Notes under the pieces: model-generated
The model's input: the letters and a program-made list of their open reading frames with translations, nothing else
Told to the model about the DNA's origin: nothing
Database searches by the model: none
DNA from: Brevibacterium siliguriense
GTDB taxonomy: Bacteria; Actinomycetota; Actinomycetes; Actinomycetales; Brevibacteriaceae
NCBI RefSeq assembly: GCF_900105315.1
Contig: NZ_LT629766.1
Location: 3,958,984-4,022,983, forward strand
Direction: 5' to 3'
Length of the DNA stretch: 64,000 bases
In this document: positions 6,939-18,071 of the stretch, piece by piece
How the letters are laid out: every line of letters starts with the position of its first letter
Numbering within the stretch: the stretch's first letter is position 1
Program-made: the position numbers and the translations under genes

Positions 6939-9229
6939 TCACCTCTGCTGAGCGCGGTGGACGTGGGCCACAGCCTCGGCACGGCTGCGCACGCCGAGCT
7001 TGCGGTAGAGCGCGGACAGGCGGTTCTTCAGCGTTCCCGACACCACTCCGAATTCGCGGGCGATCTGCGCGATCGACTTCGATGAGTCGATCGCGAACAG
7101 CAGCGACTGTTCGGCCGGGGTGAGATCGGTCTGGAAATCCGGGGACACCGGAGAAGTCTCTGGCAGTTCGAGCAGACGCTTCTGCAACACGGCCGCCGTG
7201 AGCTCTGCAGAATTGAACGACCGCGCCACAGCCTCCCACTCGGAACAATCGGCCGAAGCGGGAATGAGCGCCTGACGAGCAGACTTCGACAACTGAGTGA
7301 CGGCAAGCACCGATGCCGTGATCGCGCAGTAGTCGAGCATGTCGACGAAGGCCTCCAGCGCGTCTGCAGAACGGCCCTCGTGGTGGAGCATGTCGGCACG
7401 CAGAGCCATGGCCGAGCTCTTGAGCCTGGGCCCGTCATCGCCGGCCAACAGCTGCCCTGTGGCGGTCCACAGCGGATCATGCTGCCCGAAGACGAAGGCC
7501 TGACGCGCCTTGACGACCGAGTACCCCGGACTCGGCGGACTCATCCGCTCGGCCAAGCCCTGCAGAGCCTTCCCCTCGCCCGCAGCGGCCAGCACGAAGC
7601 CGACGATGTTGACGATGGCCGAGAACCGTGAGGTCGGAATTCCTGTCGTCGGCAGAAGCTGAACCTGCGGACTCTCCACCAACAGCTTCGCCGCGGCCGA
7701 AGCTCGCCCTTCATACACAAAGCACAGACTTCTCAGCACGTGCGGAATCGGCCCCAGGAATTGGGTGGGCTTCGCCTGGTCAAGTGCGATGATGATCAGT
7801 CGGGCTGCATCGAGATCGAGCCGGTCCAGGCTGCGCATCAATTCGATGCACAGGGCCGTATATTCGTCCGGCAGCACGGCCATTCCGAATCTGCGAGCGT
7901 CCTCACGTGCCCGTTCCAGGTTTCGGTCCATGTCAGATCCGTGCCCGTGCCCCATTCCGGCCAGAGCGGTCTCCACGAGCCCCGCGAGCAGCGGGTGCGG
8001 CGAGTTCGGGCATAGACCTCGGCGAAGTGGACGACCCGCTGGAGCACGCACATCGCTTCAGGGAAGCGACCAGCCGCGATCAGATTCTGCCCGTGCTCGA
8101 GGTTGAGTTCAGCCTGCAACATCAACGTGGGCCCAGGCTCTCCCGCGCCGAGGTGGCGCAGACGTTCCCGTCCCACCTCGATGACTTTCAGTGCGGCTTC
8201 GTTCTCCCGGTTGAGCCGGTGCGTCCTCGCTTCGAGCATGGTCACCACGGACACCTCATCGGCGGTGAGTCGAGGTTCAGACTCTGCCGCCAGGAGTCCG
8301 TGTATCTCCGGCAGCACGATGCTGGAGAAGTCGGTGGCTGAGAGCAGTGTCGGCATATCGTCGGTGCCCAGTCGCGTACGGGTCGAGTCGATGCGACGGG
8401 CGGCACTGCGAGCCAAGATGAGGATCGGATTCTGAGCCAGCACATCCTCGGGGACCCTGAGGTAGGCCTCGATGGCGCTGGGCACATCGATGAAGACATT
8501 GACCGAACGGCGTGCCCAGCCGCGTTCAAGCACGTGCCAGTCACGTAGCTCGAGGACCAGATCGATGACCTCGGTCAGACCTTCGCGCCTGTCCGAACGC
8601 TGTCGGCCGATGGAATCAGAGATCGCAGCTCCGAGAGCCTCACGCGGGCTTCTGGCGGCTGAGTCGGAACCGCACGTGACGATTCGACGCATGAGCATTC
8701 GAATCATGGGCGGGACCGTGAACACCTCATCGGCGTCGGTCGGGACTGTCAGGAGTCCCTCATCGATGAGGAGCGAAGTGAGTCCTTCAGGCGAGGAACC
8801 CGCTGATGCTGCCACCTCTGCGGCGGCGAAGGCGGAATGGACCAGATCAACCATGGCCGAGGTGATCCGCGGGGCCCACGCGAAGAGGGTCAGCAGGTAG
8901 AGCACTCCGGATTCGCGCTTGGCGCCCTCGATCTTCGGCGTCAACGCTGGTGAAAGCATTGCATCGATGCGGTCGGGGTCATTATCGGTCAGCGGTATGC
9001 CGGCTTTGACACGTGCTCGTACGAGCGCGTCGGCGATACGGATGCGGCCTCCGCTGGAGCTGAAGAGCTGTTCGAGAGCGGTCGGCGACAGCTCATCGCT
9101 GTGGCCGACCGCCTCGGCGAAGTTTTCGATGGACGATGCGCGAGGACCGAACTGGGAATCGAATCCGGAGTCCTTCAGGGGAGTCGCCTCGTCATTGCTT
9201 TTGGGTTCTATAGGGGAGGTACTGGTCAC
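6939..9229 (-). pseudogene. Large LuxR-type regulator interrupted by one frameshift
   Basis: Two overlapping frames on the - strand make one protein of about 760 residues: the first runs through QRVVHFAEVYAR and the second resumes at HPLLAGLVETALAG near 8005. One missing C in the CGCCGC/ACCCG context explains the break, so sequencing error is as likely as a real mutation. The C-terminal 60 residues are a LuxR HTH (LTPAEQSLLFAIDSSKSIAQIAREFGVVSGTLKNRL split over two helices). The N-terminal part is helical and resembles the post-NTPase regions of MalT/LAL regulators, but no P-loop is present. I prefer GTG 9229 because GAGAAG lies about 10 nt upstream; an ATG at 9286 is the alternative. Targets are unknown. 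Confidence 0.65.
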
Positions 9230-9570
9230 GGCACGGTTCTTCTCTGCTAGTGCGGCGGCTGCCGACGGACAGTGGGGAAATGCCACAAGGAGGGGAAATG
9301 CGGCGTTGGGCAGTTGCCAGAGTACCGCATCGTCTCAGTACCGCTGGTGAACCGAGAGCATTTCACGGCTTGCCTGCGGCAAATCTCATGGTTTGCACAT
9401 CAGTTGATCATCGATTCGAACTTCAACGGCGAATCGTGCCGAAGCCGGAGAAGCTCAGACAGCTCGAACGCGAGGAACGCATCAAGTGTGCTTCAGTCCC
9501 GACCGACAGCGCACCGTCGCGGCAGGCGACGGCGCCCACGGTGGGATCGTGAGCGAGCACAGCAGGCCCG
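9230..9570. other. Intergenic region downstream of dctR-like gene
   Basis: About 340 bp that must hold the LuxR-gene promoter. A hairpin CCGTCGC (9514-9520) / GCGACGG (9526-9532) with a 5-nt loop lies about 40 bp beyond the response-regulator stop and may be its terminator. No gene is seen otherwise. Confidence 0.4.
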
Positions 9571-10272
9571 TCACACCCACCGATACTCGTACTCCGGCCG
9601 CCCGGGAGTTCCGTGCCGGGGCTGCTTGACCGCCTGCTTCGTCGAGACGAGATGCTCGAGGTACCGGCGGACGGTGACGCGGGACAGGTCGAGGCCCTGC
9701 CCCACCTCGGTGGCGGAGACCGGGACTGCGGAATCGCGGACGAAAGCGGACACTGCGTCCAAAGTCTCGGCGATGAGGCCCTTCGGCAGGGTCGTCGACG
9801 AGACCGACCGCAGCGCTGAGAGCGCATTGTCCACCGACGCCTGAGTCGCCAACGACCCCGAGCCCGTGAGTCCGCGCCTGAACTCGCGCTGGTTCTCCAA
9901 CTTCTCCCGGAACACAGCGAAGGTGAAGGGCTTGATGAGGTACTGCGTGATGCCCGACGAGATCGCCGAGCGGATCACCTGCAGATGCCGCACCGCGGTG
10001 ATCGCAATGATGTCGACGTCCTGACCGCGGGAGTTCAGCCATCCGGCCACCTCCAGGCCATGCGAATCCGTGAGGTTCATATCGAGCAGAGCGATATCGA
10101 CGGGGCGGCCTGCCGCAGCGAGTTCGTCGAAGCGTTCGATCGCCTCATGTCCGCCCAGGCAGGTTCCGGCCACCTCGAATCCCGGCACGCGCTCCACGAA
10201 GTCCGCGTGTGCCTGTGCCGTCAGCGGATCGTCCTCGACGATGAGCACCCGCAACACAGCATCATCACTCAC
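9571..10272 (-). CDS. dctR: CitB/DctR-type response regulator
   Basis: A 233-residue regulator. The receiver domain (about 7-125) has the acidic pair in IVEDDP, phosphoacceptor D64 in ALLDMNLTDSHG, the Thr of AITAV, and the Lys of LIKPF. The C-terminal part is the CitB/DcuR/DpiA-type helix-turn-helix (VSATEVGQGLDLSRVTVRRYLEHL, then GRPEYEYRW). Start is GTG 10272, overlapping the kinase stop by 8 bp; a longer frame from 10416 would lie inside the kinase. Family knowledge: such pairs sense citrate or C4-dicarboxylates and activate uptake. The divergent dctA just beyond the operon is the obvious target. Confidence 0.85.
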   Translation of the reverse strand: MSDDAVLRVLIVEDDPLTAQAHADFVERVPGFEVAGTCLGGHEAIERFDELAAAGRPVDIALLDMNLTDSHGLEVAGWLNSRGQDVDIIAITAVRHLQVIRSAISSGITQYLIKPFTFAVFREKLENQREFRRGLTGSGSLATQASVDNALSALRSVSSTTLPKGLIAETLDAVSAFVRDSAVPVSATEVGQGLDLSRVTVRRYLEHLVSTKQAVKQPRHGTPGRPEYEYRWV

Positions 10273-11998
10273 GTGGGTCTCCTTCCGTCCGCTCACTGCC
10301 GGCGCCGGAACCGTCATCCCTGCTGCGGTCCTCCGCTGAATCGTAGCCGTCTGCCGCATTCGCGTCCCCCAGCGGAAGCGTGATCGTGAAGATCGCGCCG
10401 CCATCGGAGTCGACATCGATCTGCCCGCCGAGGCGGCTCACCGCCTGCCGGACCAAGACGAGCCCGAATCCGTGCCGTCCCAAGCCTGCGACCTCAGGTT
10501 TCGCCGAGGCACCGAGGTGGAAGAGCGCGTCGACGTCTTCGACCGCGACCCCGGTGCCGGAGTCGGCGATGGTGATGATGAGTTCCCCGTCCGCTGCGAC
10601 GAAGTCCGCCCACACATGTTTCTCGTCCGACTCCGCGACTGCGTCGAAGGCGTTGTCGAGGAGGTTGCCGGCGACGGTGACGAGGTCGCGGGCGTCTAGT
10701 CGTTCGGGAGGGAGTTCGCCGGTGGCGGTGACAGTGAGTTCGATGCCGCGCTCGTGGGCCTGAGCGGCCTTGCCGATCATGAGCGCGGTGATGAAAGGTT
10801 CGTCGAGGGAAGCGACGAAGGAATCCGTCAGCCGTTGCGACTCCTGCTCATCCTTGACCGCGAAGTCGAGTGCCTCCCGGGCACGCCCGAGCTCGATGAG
10901 CGTGGAGACCGTGTGCAGCCGATTCGCGTGCTCATGGGTCTGCGCCCGCAGCGCCTCGGACAGGGTCGTCATCGTCGCCAGCTCCCCGGTGAGCTCCTGG
11001 ATGTCCGTGCGATCGCGCAGCGTCGCGACGGTTCCTCCTTCATCGCGTCCTCCACGCGGCTGCCGGGCCTTCTTCTGGCTGATGACGAGCACACGATCCT
11101 CGGTGAAGTGGATCTCGTCGACGGCGACCCGACCGGTCGACAGGAGGTCACGTACGGATTCGGGCAGGGCCACCTCGGCGAGGGAAATCGGCGTCGATTC
11201 CTCCACCTTGGGCAGGCCGAGCAGGGACGCGGCCTCGTCGTTGTAGAGGACGAGCCGTCCGGATTCGTCGGCGAGGATGAGCCCTTCGCGCAGCGAATGC
11301 AGCGCGGAATCGTAGAACGCGAACAGTCGGCGCAGCTCCTCGGGACCGTAGCCGAGGGTGACTCGGCGCAGGTAGCGGGCAAGCAGACCGGAGCCGAGCC
11401 CGCCGAGGGCGAGCGCTGCAAGGCCGACGATGATGATCTGCGGCAGGGAGGCCGCCTGCGCAACGGACAGGGTCTCGAGGGTCACGCCCACGGCGACCAT
11501 GGCGGTGACCTCGCCATCGGCGTCCTTGATCGGGACGATCGCGCGCACCGACGGACCGAGCGTGCCCACGTATTCCTCGGTCTCGGTCTGCCCTGCGCGG
11601 GCTTTCGCGGTGCTGCCGATGTATTTCTTGCCCAGCTGTTCGGGGTCGGGGTGGGTGTAGCGCGTGCCGTCGCGGTCCATGATCGTCACGAAGTCCACCT
11701 CGGCGGTGTCGATGACGGTCAGCGCATAGGGCTGCAGCCGGTCGGAGGGATCGTCCCCGGTCACAGCCTCGGTGACATAGGGATCGTGGGCCAGCGTCTC
11801 GGCGATGGACAGGACCCGCTCTCCGGCGGCGTGCCGGATGTTGTTCAGCGTCGTCACGTAGCTCGTCACCGACAGCGCGGTGCACACGAGGACGATGAGG
11901 ACGAGCTGGACGAGGAAGAGACGCCTGGCCAGGGTGCCGCCTCGGCGAGCCCGGAAGCGATCCCGGCCCCGCCGTGGTGGGGCCGGGACGGAATTCAC
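10265..11998 (-). CDS. dctS: CitA/DcuS-family sensor histidine kinase
   Basis: A 577-residue kinase. TM1 (about 25-47) and TM2 (about 186-208) flank an extracytoplasmic PDC/sCache sensor domain of the CitA/DcuS type (VDFVTIMDRDGTRYTHPDPEQLGKKYIG). A cytoplasmic PAS region follows (about 225-320). The phosphoacceptor is H355 in AQTHEHANRLHTV, the SpoOB-like HExxNxLH motif of this family. ATPase boxes are GNLLDNAFDAV, IADSGTGV and GRHGFGLVLV. Start GTG 11998 overlaps the stop of the DoxX-like gene as GTGA, so the two are translationally coupled. A 40-residue Asp/Ser/Gly-rich tail ends the protein. The ligand is presumably a dicarboxylate or citrate. Confidence 0.86.
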   Translation of the reverse strand: MNSVPAPPRRGRDRFRARRGGTLARRLFLVQLVLIVLVCTALSVTSYVTTLNNIRHAAGERVLSIAETLAHDPYVTEAVTGDDPSDRLQPYALTVIDTAEVDFVTIMDRDGTRYTHPDPEQLGKKYIGSTAKARAGQTETEEYVGTLGPSVRAIVPIKDADGEVTAMVAVGVTLETLSVAQAASLPQIIIVGLAALALGGLGSGLLARYLRRVTLGYGPEELRRLFAFYDSALHSLREGLILADESGRLVLYNDEAASLLGLPKVEESTPISLAEVALPESVRDLLSTGRVAVDEIHFTEDRVLVISQKKARQPRGGRDEGGTVATLRDRTDIQELTGELATMTTLSEALRAQTHEHANRLHTVSTLIELGRAREALDFAVKDEQESQRLTDSFVASLDEPFITALMIGKAAQAHERGIELTVTATGELPPERLDARDLVTVAGNLLDNAFDAVAESDEKHVWADFVAADGELIITIADSGTGVAVEDVDALFHLGASAKPEVAGLGRHGFGLVLVRQAVSRLGGQIDVDSDGGAIFTITLPLGDANAADGYDSAEDRSRDDGSGAGSERTEGDPRE

Positions 11999-12426
11999 TT
12001 CTTCTTGTCGCTCTTCTTTTTCTTCTTGCTGCCGCCGGCGATGACGAGGGCCAGGCCGATCGCGGCCAGCCAGGTGTCCTTGGCCACGGCGGTGCCGTCT
12101 TCGGACGGACGAATTCCATCGTCCTTGGTCATCGAGTCGATGGAGAAGTAGTTCGCGACGAGCCCGGCGGCGAACGTCGTCAGTGCGGCACCGGCGATGC
12201 GGGTCGGCACGAACGGCAGCAGCAGGGCCGAGCCGACGGCGATCTCACCGTAGGAGAGGAACTTCCCGAACTGTGCGGGGGTCATGTTCTCGACCATGGG
12301 CACACCATTGGCGGCCATCTGCTGGAGGCCTGCGGCGGATTCCTCATCGAGGCCGAGCTTGCCGATGCCGGAGTTCAGGATGAATGCGCCGGGGACTGCG
12401 CGCAGAAGTGCGGTGCTGATTGCCAC
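11995..12426 (-). CDS. DoxX-like small membrane protein
   Basis: A 143-residue membrane protein with about four hydrophobic segments (LLRAVPGAFILNSGIGKLGL near the start, EIAVGSALLLPFVP, IAGAALTTFAAGLVANYF, TWLAAIGLALVIAG) and a lysine-rich cytoplasmic tail. The N-terminal pattern resembles DoxX/DoxD-like proteins, whose role is poorly defined. It is the first gene of the dctS-dctR operon and is coupled to dctS by a 4-bp overlap. It could be an accessory to sensing or transport, but nothing in the sequence proves that. Confidence 0.65.
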   Translation of the reverse strand: MAISTALLRAVPGAFILNSGIGKLGLDEESAAGLQQMAANGVPMVENMTPAQFGKFLSYGEIAVGSALLLPFVPTRIAGAALTTFAAGLVANYFSIDSMTKDDGIRPSEDGTAVAKDTWLAAIGLALVIAGGSKKKKKSDKKK

Positions 12427-12470
12427 GAATATGCTCCTTCTTCAGGTGTGTCCTTACGCCTCCACATTAG

Positions 12471-12541
12471 CCGTCAACTGTGTCTGTGAACACTATGAAC
12501 GCAACCGAGACACCCGTCACACCGACTGGCACAGTTGTCGG
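12471..12541. promoter_or_regulatory. Paired inverted sites between dctA and the doxX-dctS-dctR operon
   Basis: The sequence at 12471-12489 (core CAACTGTG at 12475-12482) recurs in inverted orientation at 12523-12541 (core CACAGTTG at 12530-12537), with 14 of 19 positions matching. The two copies are 33 bp apart in the 196-bp gap between divergent start codons. This is the arrangement expected for two binding sites of the CitB-type regulator DctR, controlling both directions. Confidence 0.6.
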
Positions 12542-12622
12542 GTACATCACCACCGCGACCAGTCGTCGCGTGCGGTCCCGCCCATCGAAGGGTGAGGTCG
12601 CGAACATCATTTGGAGGAAAAC

Positions 12623-14011
12623 ATGGCAACGTCGCCACAGCCGGAAGGCGGGTCCGCGAATGCGGGCAACGCCGCCGCAGCGGCAACCGATCAGGGTGCC
12701 CCGCAGCGGAAGAAGGATCGCACTCACTGGCTCTACATCATGGTCATCGTGGCCGTGTTCGCCGGTGCCGCCATCGGGCTCGTCGCCCCGGACGCGGGAA
12801 TCGCACTCGAGCCCCTGGGCAAGGCATTCGTCGCGCTCATCAAGATGATCATCGCTCCGGTCATCTTCTGCACCATCGTCCTCGGCGTCGGTTCCGTGGC
12901 GAAGGCGGCCACCGTCGGCAAGGTCGGCGGACTGGCTCTCATCTACTTCCTGGTCATGGCGACATTCGCGCTGGTCATCGGCCTCATTGTCGGCAACTTC
13001 ATCCACCCCGGCGAAGGACTCCACCTCCAGCCCTACGAAGAGGCCAGCGGCGGTGAGGAAGGCGGAATGGTCGCATTCCTCATGAGCCTCATCCCCGGTG
13101 ACATCCCGGTTCTGCCGACCCTCGTGCTCGCACTCCTCGTCGGATTCGCCCTGCAGTCGATGGGCAAGGCTGGAGAGCCGGTTCTCAACGGCATCAAGCA
13201 CATCCAGGCCGTCGTCTTCAAGCTCATGATGATGATCATGTGGGCCGCTCCCGTCGGCGCCTTCGGTGCGATCGCCGCGGTCGTCGGCAAGACCGGCTGG
13301 GCCGCGATCGGTGCGATGGCAACCCTCATGGGTGCCTTCTACCTCACCTGTGCCCTGTTCATCGTCATCGTCCTCGGCGGACTGCTCAAGATCGTCACCG
13401 GGCTCAACATCTTCCTGCTGCTGAAGTACCTGGCCCGTGAGTTCCTGCTCATCTTCTCCACCTCGTCGTCGGAGTCGGCACTGCCGCGCCTCATCGCGAA
13501 GATGGAGCACGCCGGAGTCTCGAAGCCGGTCGTCGGCATCACCGTGCCCACCGGCTACTCGTTCAACCTCGACGGCACCGCCATCTACCTGACCATGGCG
13601 TCGCTGTTCGTGTCCTCGGCCATGGGCATGCCGATGTCGATTCCCGAGCAGATCTCGCTGCTCGTGTTCATGATCATCGCCTCGAAGGGCGCCGCCGGAG
13701 TCACCGGTGCGGGCCTTGCCACCCTGGCTGCCGGTCTGCAGTCGCACCGCCCCGAGCTGCTCGACGGAATGGGCGTCATCGTCGGCATCGACAAGTTCAT
13801 GTCCGAGTGCCGTGCGCTGACGAACTTCACCGGCAATGCCGTGGCCACACTGCTCATCGGCAAGTGGACGAACGAGATCGACATCGACCAGGCCCGTGCC
13901 ACCCTGTCGGGTCAGAGCCCGTTCGACGAACTCTCACTCGAGCCGGAGGCTCATGGAACGCCCGCCGAGTCGGATCGCCCCAATGAAGGCGAGAAGGTCA
14001 CCGTGAGCTGA
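12623..14011 (+). CDS. dctA: DctA-type C4-dicarboxylate:cation symporter
   Basis: A 462-residue member of the dicarboxylate/amino acid:cation symporter (DAACS) family. Visible signatures are GKAFVALIKMIIAPVIFCTI, the re-entrant-loop serines STSSSESALPRL, the TM7 motif GYSFNLDGTAIYLT, SKGAAGVTGAGLATLAAGL in the second re-entrant loop, and DKFMSECRALTNFTGNAVATLLIG, which match DctA. It carries succinate, fumarate or malate with Na+ or H+. Start ATG 12623 follows GGAGG by 7 nt; the apparent earlier start (TTG 12611) is inside that ribosome site. Divergent from the doxX-dctS-dctR operon and presumably activated by it. Confidence 0.92.
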   Translation: MATSPQPEGGSANAGNAAAAATDQGAPQRKKDRTHWLYIMVIVAVFAGAAIGLVAPDAGIALEPLGKAFVALIKMIIAPVIFCTIVLGVGSVAKAATVGKVGGLALIYFLVMATFALVIGLIVGNFIHPGEGLHLQPYEEASGGEEGGMVAFLMSLIPGDIPVLPTLVLALLVGFALQSMGKAGEPVLNGIKHIQAVVFKLMMMIMWAAPVGAFGAIAAVVGKTGWAAIGAMATLMGAFYLTCALFIVIVLGGLLKIVTGLNIFLLLKYLAREFLLIFSTSSSESALPRLIAKMEHAGVSKPVVGITVPTGYSFNLDGTAIYLTMASLFVSSAMGMPMSIPEQISLLVFMIIASKGAAGVTGAGLATLAAGLQSHRPELLDGMGVIVGIDKFMSECRALTNFTGNAVATLLIGKWTNEIDIDQARATLSGQSPFDELSLEPEAHGTPAESDRPNEGEKVTVS

Positions 14012-14033
14012 CCCTAGGTCGCTCCCGCACAAC

Positions 14034-14086
14034 AAAGGCCGTGGGGCCAGTCTCCTCTTCATGAAAACACCGGCCCCATGGCCTTT
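14034..14086. terminator. Bidirectional terminator between dctA and alcohol dehydrogenase
   Basis: AAAGGCCGTGGGGCC (14034-14048) pairs with GGCCCCATGGCCTTT (14072-14086), with one mismatch and a 23-nt loop. It sits 23 bp after the dctA stop and 36 bp beyond the stop of the convergent dehydrogenase gene. Confidence 0.75.
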
Positions 14087-14121
14087 CGTCTTCTCTCACT
14101 GAGGCAGGTGCCTCGATGGAC

Positions 14122-15222
14122 TCAATAGGTGATGATCGGCTTGAGGGTCGCCCCCTTCGCAGAATCGTCAAAAGCGGTATTGATTTCATCGAATCCATAG
14201 GTCTTCGTCAGCTTGTCGAAGGGAAAGAGACCCTGCTGATGAAGACTGATCAGTCGGGGAATGAATTCCTTCGGAACCGCGTCGCCCTCGATCACCATGC
14301 TCACATTGATTCCGCTGAGCAGCAGCGTTCCGATGTCGAACTGCGCCTCCGTTCCCAGCTTGGCCGCACCCACCAATGCACCGTGTCCGCGGATGCCCAG
14401 CGATTTGGTCATCTGTGAGAACACCGCCGGCACTCCTGTGGTGTCGAGGGCGTAGTCGACGCCGGCACCGGTGATGTCCTTGATCGCCTCGACAGGATCC
14501 GCGCTCTGGGAATTGACCACGTGGGTTGCGCCCAGCTCCTCGGCGAATTTCAATCTCTCGTCAACGATGTCGACCATGATGATCGTCGACACACCGGCGG
14601 CCTTGGCCGCAAGCATGCCCGCCATGCCGACAGCTCCCGTACCGAACACGGCAATCGATCCGCCCGCTTCGGGTCGCAGCACATTGAGGACGGCACCGGC
14701 ACCGGTCATGATTCCGCAGCCCAGGGGGCCCAGCAGGTCAAGAGGTGCATCGTCAGCGACCTTGACTATGCTGCGCGCCACGACATTGGTGTGTTCCGCG
14801 AACGAAGACTGTCCGAAGAAATGCGAGCCAACCGGAGTTCCGTCGGCCGCGCTGAAGGCCGTCGAGCCATCTGTGCGCCGCACGCCGAAGTTCTGGTCGT
14901 AGAAGTTCGTGCAGTACATGGGGTGGCCGGACAGGCACTGCTCGCACTGCCCGCAGAAGCTCGGCCCGAGCACGACCTTGTCGCCGACTTCGAGGCCCGT
15001 CACTTCGGCTCCGACCTGTTCGACGATGCCTGCGCCCTCATGACCGAGGACCACAGGCTGCGGAACCGGATACCACTGGTCGCGGATGATCGCGTCGGTG
15101 TGGCAGATGCCGGATGCTACGACGCGAACGCGCACTTCATCCGATCGGGGTTCGTCGACTTCCACCTCTTCGATCACGAGTGGCTCGTGAGGTGCTTTTG
15201 AAATGGCGGCACGAGTCTTCAT
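14122..15222 (-). CDS. Zinc-dependent NAD alcohol dehydrogenase (aryl-alcohol type)
   Basis: A 366-residue medium-chain dehydrogenase. Catalytic zinc ligands are in GICHTD and GHEGAG with a later Cys (LLGPLGCG). The structural zinc lobe has four cysteines in FCGQCEQCLSGHPMYC. The Rossmann motif is GTGAVGMAG. The sequence resembles the class III-like NAD-dependent aryl (benzyl) alcohol dehydrogenases. Start ATG 15222 has GAGGAG 7 nt upstream; longer frames lack this. Substrate is not determined by sequence. The nearby remnant of a phenol-type monooxygenase hints at a former aromatic catabolic region. Confidence 0.85.
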   Translation of the reverse strand: MKTRAAISKAPHEPLVIEEVEVDEPRSDEVRVRVVASGICHTDAIIRDQWYPVPQPVVLGHEGAGIVEQVGAEVTGLEVGDKVVLGPSFCGQCEQCLSGHPMYCTNFYDQNFGVRRTDGSTAFSAADGTPVGSHFFGQSSFAEHTNVVARSIVKVADDAPLDLLGPLGCGIMTGAGAVLNVLRPEAGGSIAVFGTGAVGMAGMLAAKAAGVSTIIMVDIVDERLKFAEELGATHVVNSQSADPVEAIKDITGAGVDYALDTTGVPAVFSQMTKSLGIRGHGALVGAAKLGTEAQFDIGTLLLSGINVSMVIEGDAVPKEFIPRLISLHQQGLFPFDKLTKTYGFDEINTAFDDSAKGATLKPIITY

Positions 15223-15419
15223 TGCGTGACTCCTCATCCGGGTCACCAGTCGGGCCGCATCGTCGGCCACGGGGAGGCTGCAGACCCTATGTCTGCATTC
15301 TATCGCCGCATGTTCATCCATTGATGTCTTCTCCGTCACGCCGCCGGCTCCCACCCGAGCCGGCGAACGCTGACAGCGAGGGCCGTTCGATCGTTGCCTG
15401 CCCGCAATGACGACGGTGC

Positions 15420-17081
<1,662 letters not shown>

Positions 17082-17255
17082 TCAACTGCGCTAGTGCACA
17101 GGATGTGAAAGGTCGACGAAAGAGCACGCGTCCGCAGGATGGAAGCGATCTGTGAGACTCACAACGTCAAATACCCATGAGGGTGATCATAGCGCATGAG
17201 TGCAACGACAGAGAAACGAGACGGTTGATCTGCTCTTCACGGCGATGATCAGCAC

Positions 17256-17397
17256 AGGCCCCGGCGGACCGAGAGCCGATGCCCAGCCTGTCCGCGCCCT
17301 CGTGGCTGTCGAGGAATCGCGTGGTAGTGCCGACGCGAACCATGAGGGTACAGGTCTGTCCGGTGCTCTCGGACAGATCCTTGAGTCTCGGTCGCAT
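17256..17397 (-). pseudogene. Remnant of an IclR-family regulator
   Basis: About 46 codons read LKDLSESTGQTCTLMVRVG and then TTTRFLDSHEGADRLGIGSRSAG, which matches the start of the IclR effector domain (ELAERTGETV..., then D.VEG...L.VGSR). The N-terminal winged helix is missing because the monooxygenase fragment occupies that place. After the GSR motif the frame no longer resembles the family, so both ends are lost. Confidence 0.55.
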
Positions 17398-17423
17398 TCG
17401 GACGACCAGACGATTGGAGCAGC

Positions 17424-18058
17424 GTGCAGTTCCACCTCGACGGCTTCCGCGCCGGCCACCCTGAGATCTTTCCCGCCGAGCAGACCGCCGAGGCGGGCAC
17501 CGACACCTCGGAGGTCGATGTCCTCATCGTCGGCACGGCTCTGCCGGCACCGTTCTCGCCGCGCAGTTGGCCGAAATCCCCGATATCACCACACGTGTCA
17601 TCGAACGGCGCAGTGGTTCGTTGGAAATCGGCTATGCCGACGGTGTCGCCTGCCGCACCGTCGAAATGTTCGGTGCCTTCGGATTGGCCCAGAGGCTCGT
17701 CCGAGAAGCCTATTGGGTCAACGAGACGACGTTCTGGGGCCCCGATCCTGCGGATTCGAACAGAATAGTGCGGACTGGACGCATCGCTGACGTCGAAGAG
17801 GGACTGTCAGCGTATCCTCATGTCATTGTCAATCAGGCGCGGATGCAGGACTTCCTCCTCGAGCGCATGGCCAAATCACCTTCCCGCCTCGTTCCCGACT
17901 ACGGCCTCGAAGTGTTGGGAGTCGAAATCGATGACTCGTCGGACCATCCGGTGTCGGTGACCATGTCCCCGACCGGGGAATGCGATTCGAACGGTTCGAG
18001 TGCCCCCGCCGAGCCGACAACGGTTCGCGCAAAGTACGTCGTCGGCTGCGACGGTTGC
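17424..18058 (+). pseudogene. Truncated, frameshifted FAD-dependent phenol-type monooxygenase
   Basis: GTG 17424 with GGAG upstream starts MQFHLDGFRAGHPEI, typical of the phenol 2-monooxygenase / 3-hydroxybenzoate 4-monooxygenase group. The FAD motif begins DVLIVGT but the frame breaks near 17537 (one G missing from GGC TCT GCC GGC) and resumes as LAEIPDITTRVIERRSG. It continues to the conserved VVGCDG near 18050 and then stops abruptly where the 3' end of the next gene begins. About 210 of some 600 residues remain, so the gene is dead whatever the cause of the frameshift. Confidence 0.8.
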
Positions 18059-18071
18059 GGATATCGTTCGT

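Noticed and set aside
10754..12151. 465-codon + strand frame opposite the sensor kinase
   Set aside because: Composition (His/Arg/Gly/Asp-rich) is typical of an antisense shadow. The kinase frame has all the family motifs.
12467..13747. 426-codon - strand frame opposite dctA
   Set aside because: Gly/Asp/His/Glu-rich shadow of a membrane protein gene; no domain.
17424..18058. Intact small oxidoreductase gene
   Set aside because: The frame breaks at the FAD motif and the protein ends at the GCDG motif, about one third of family length.
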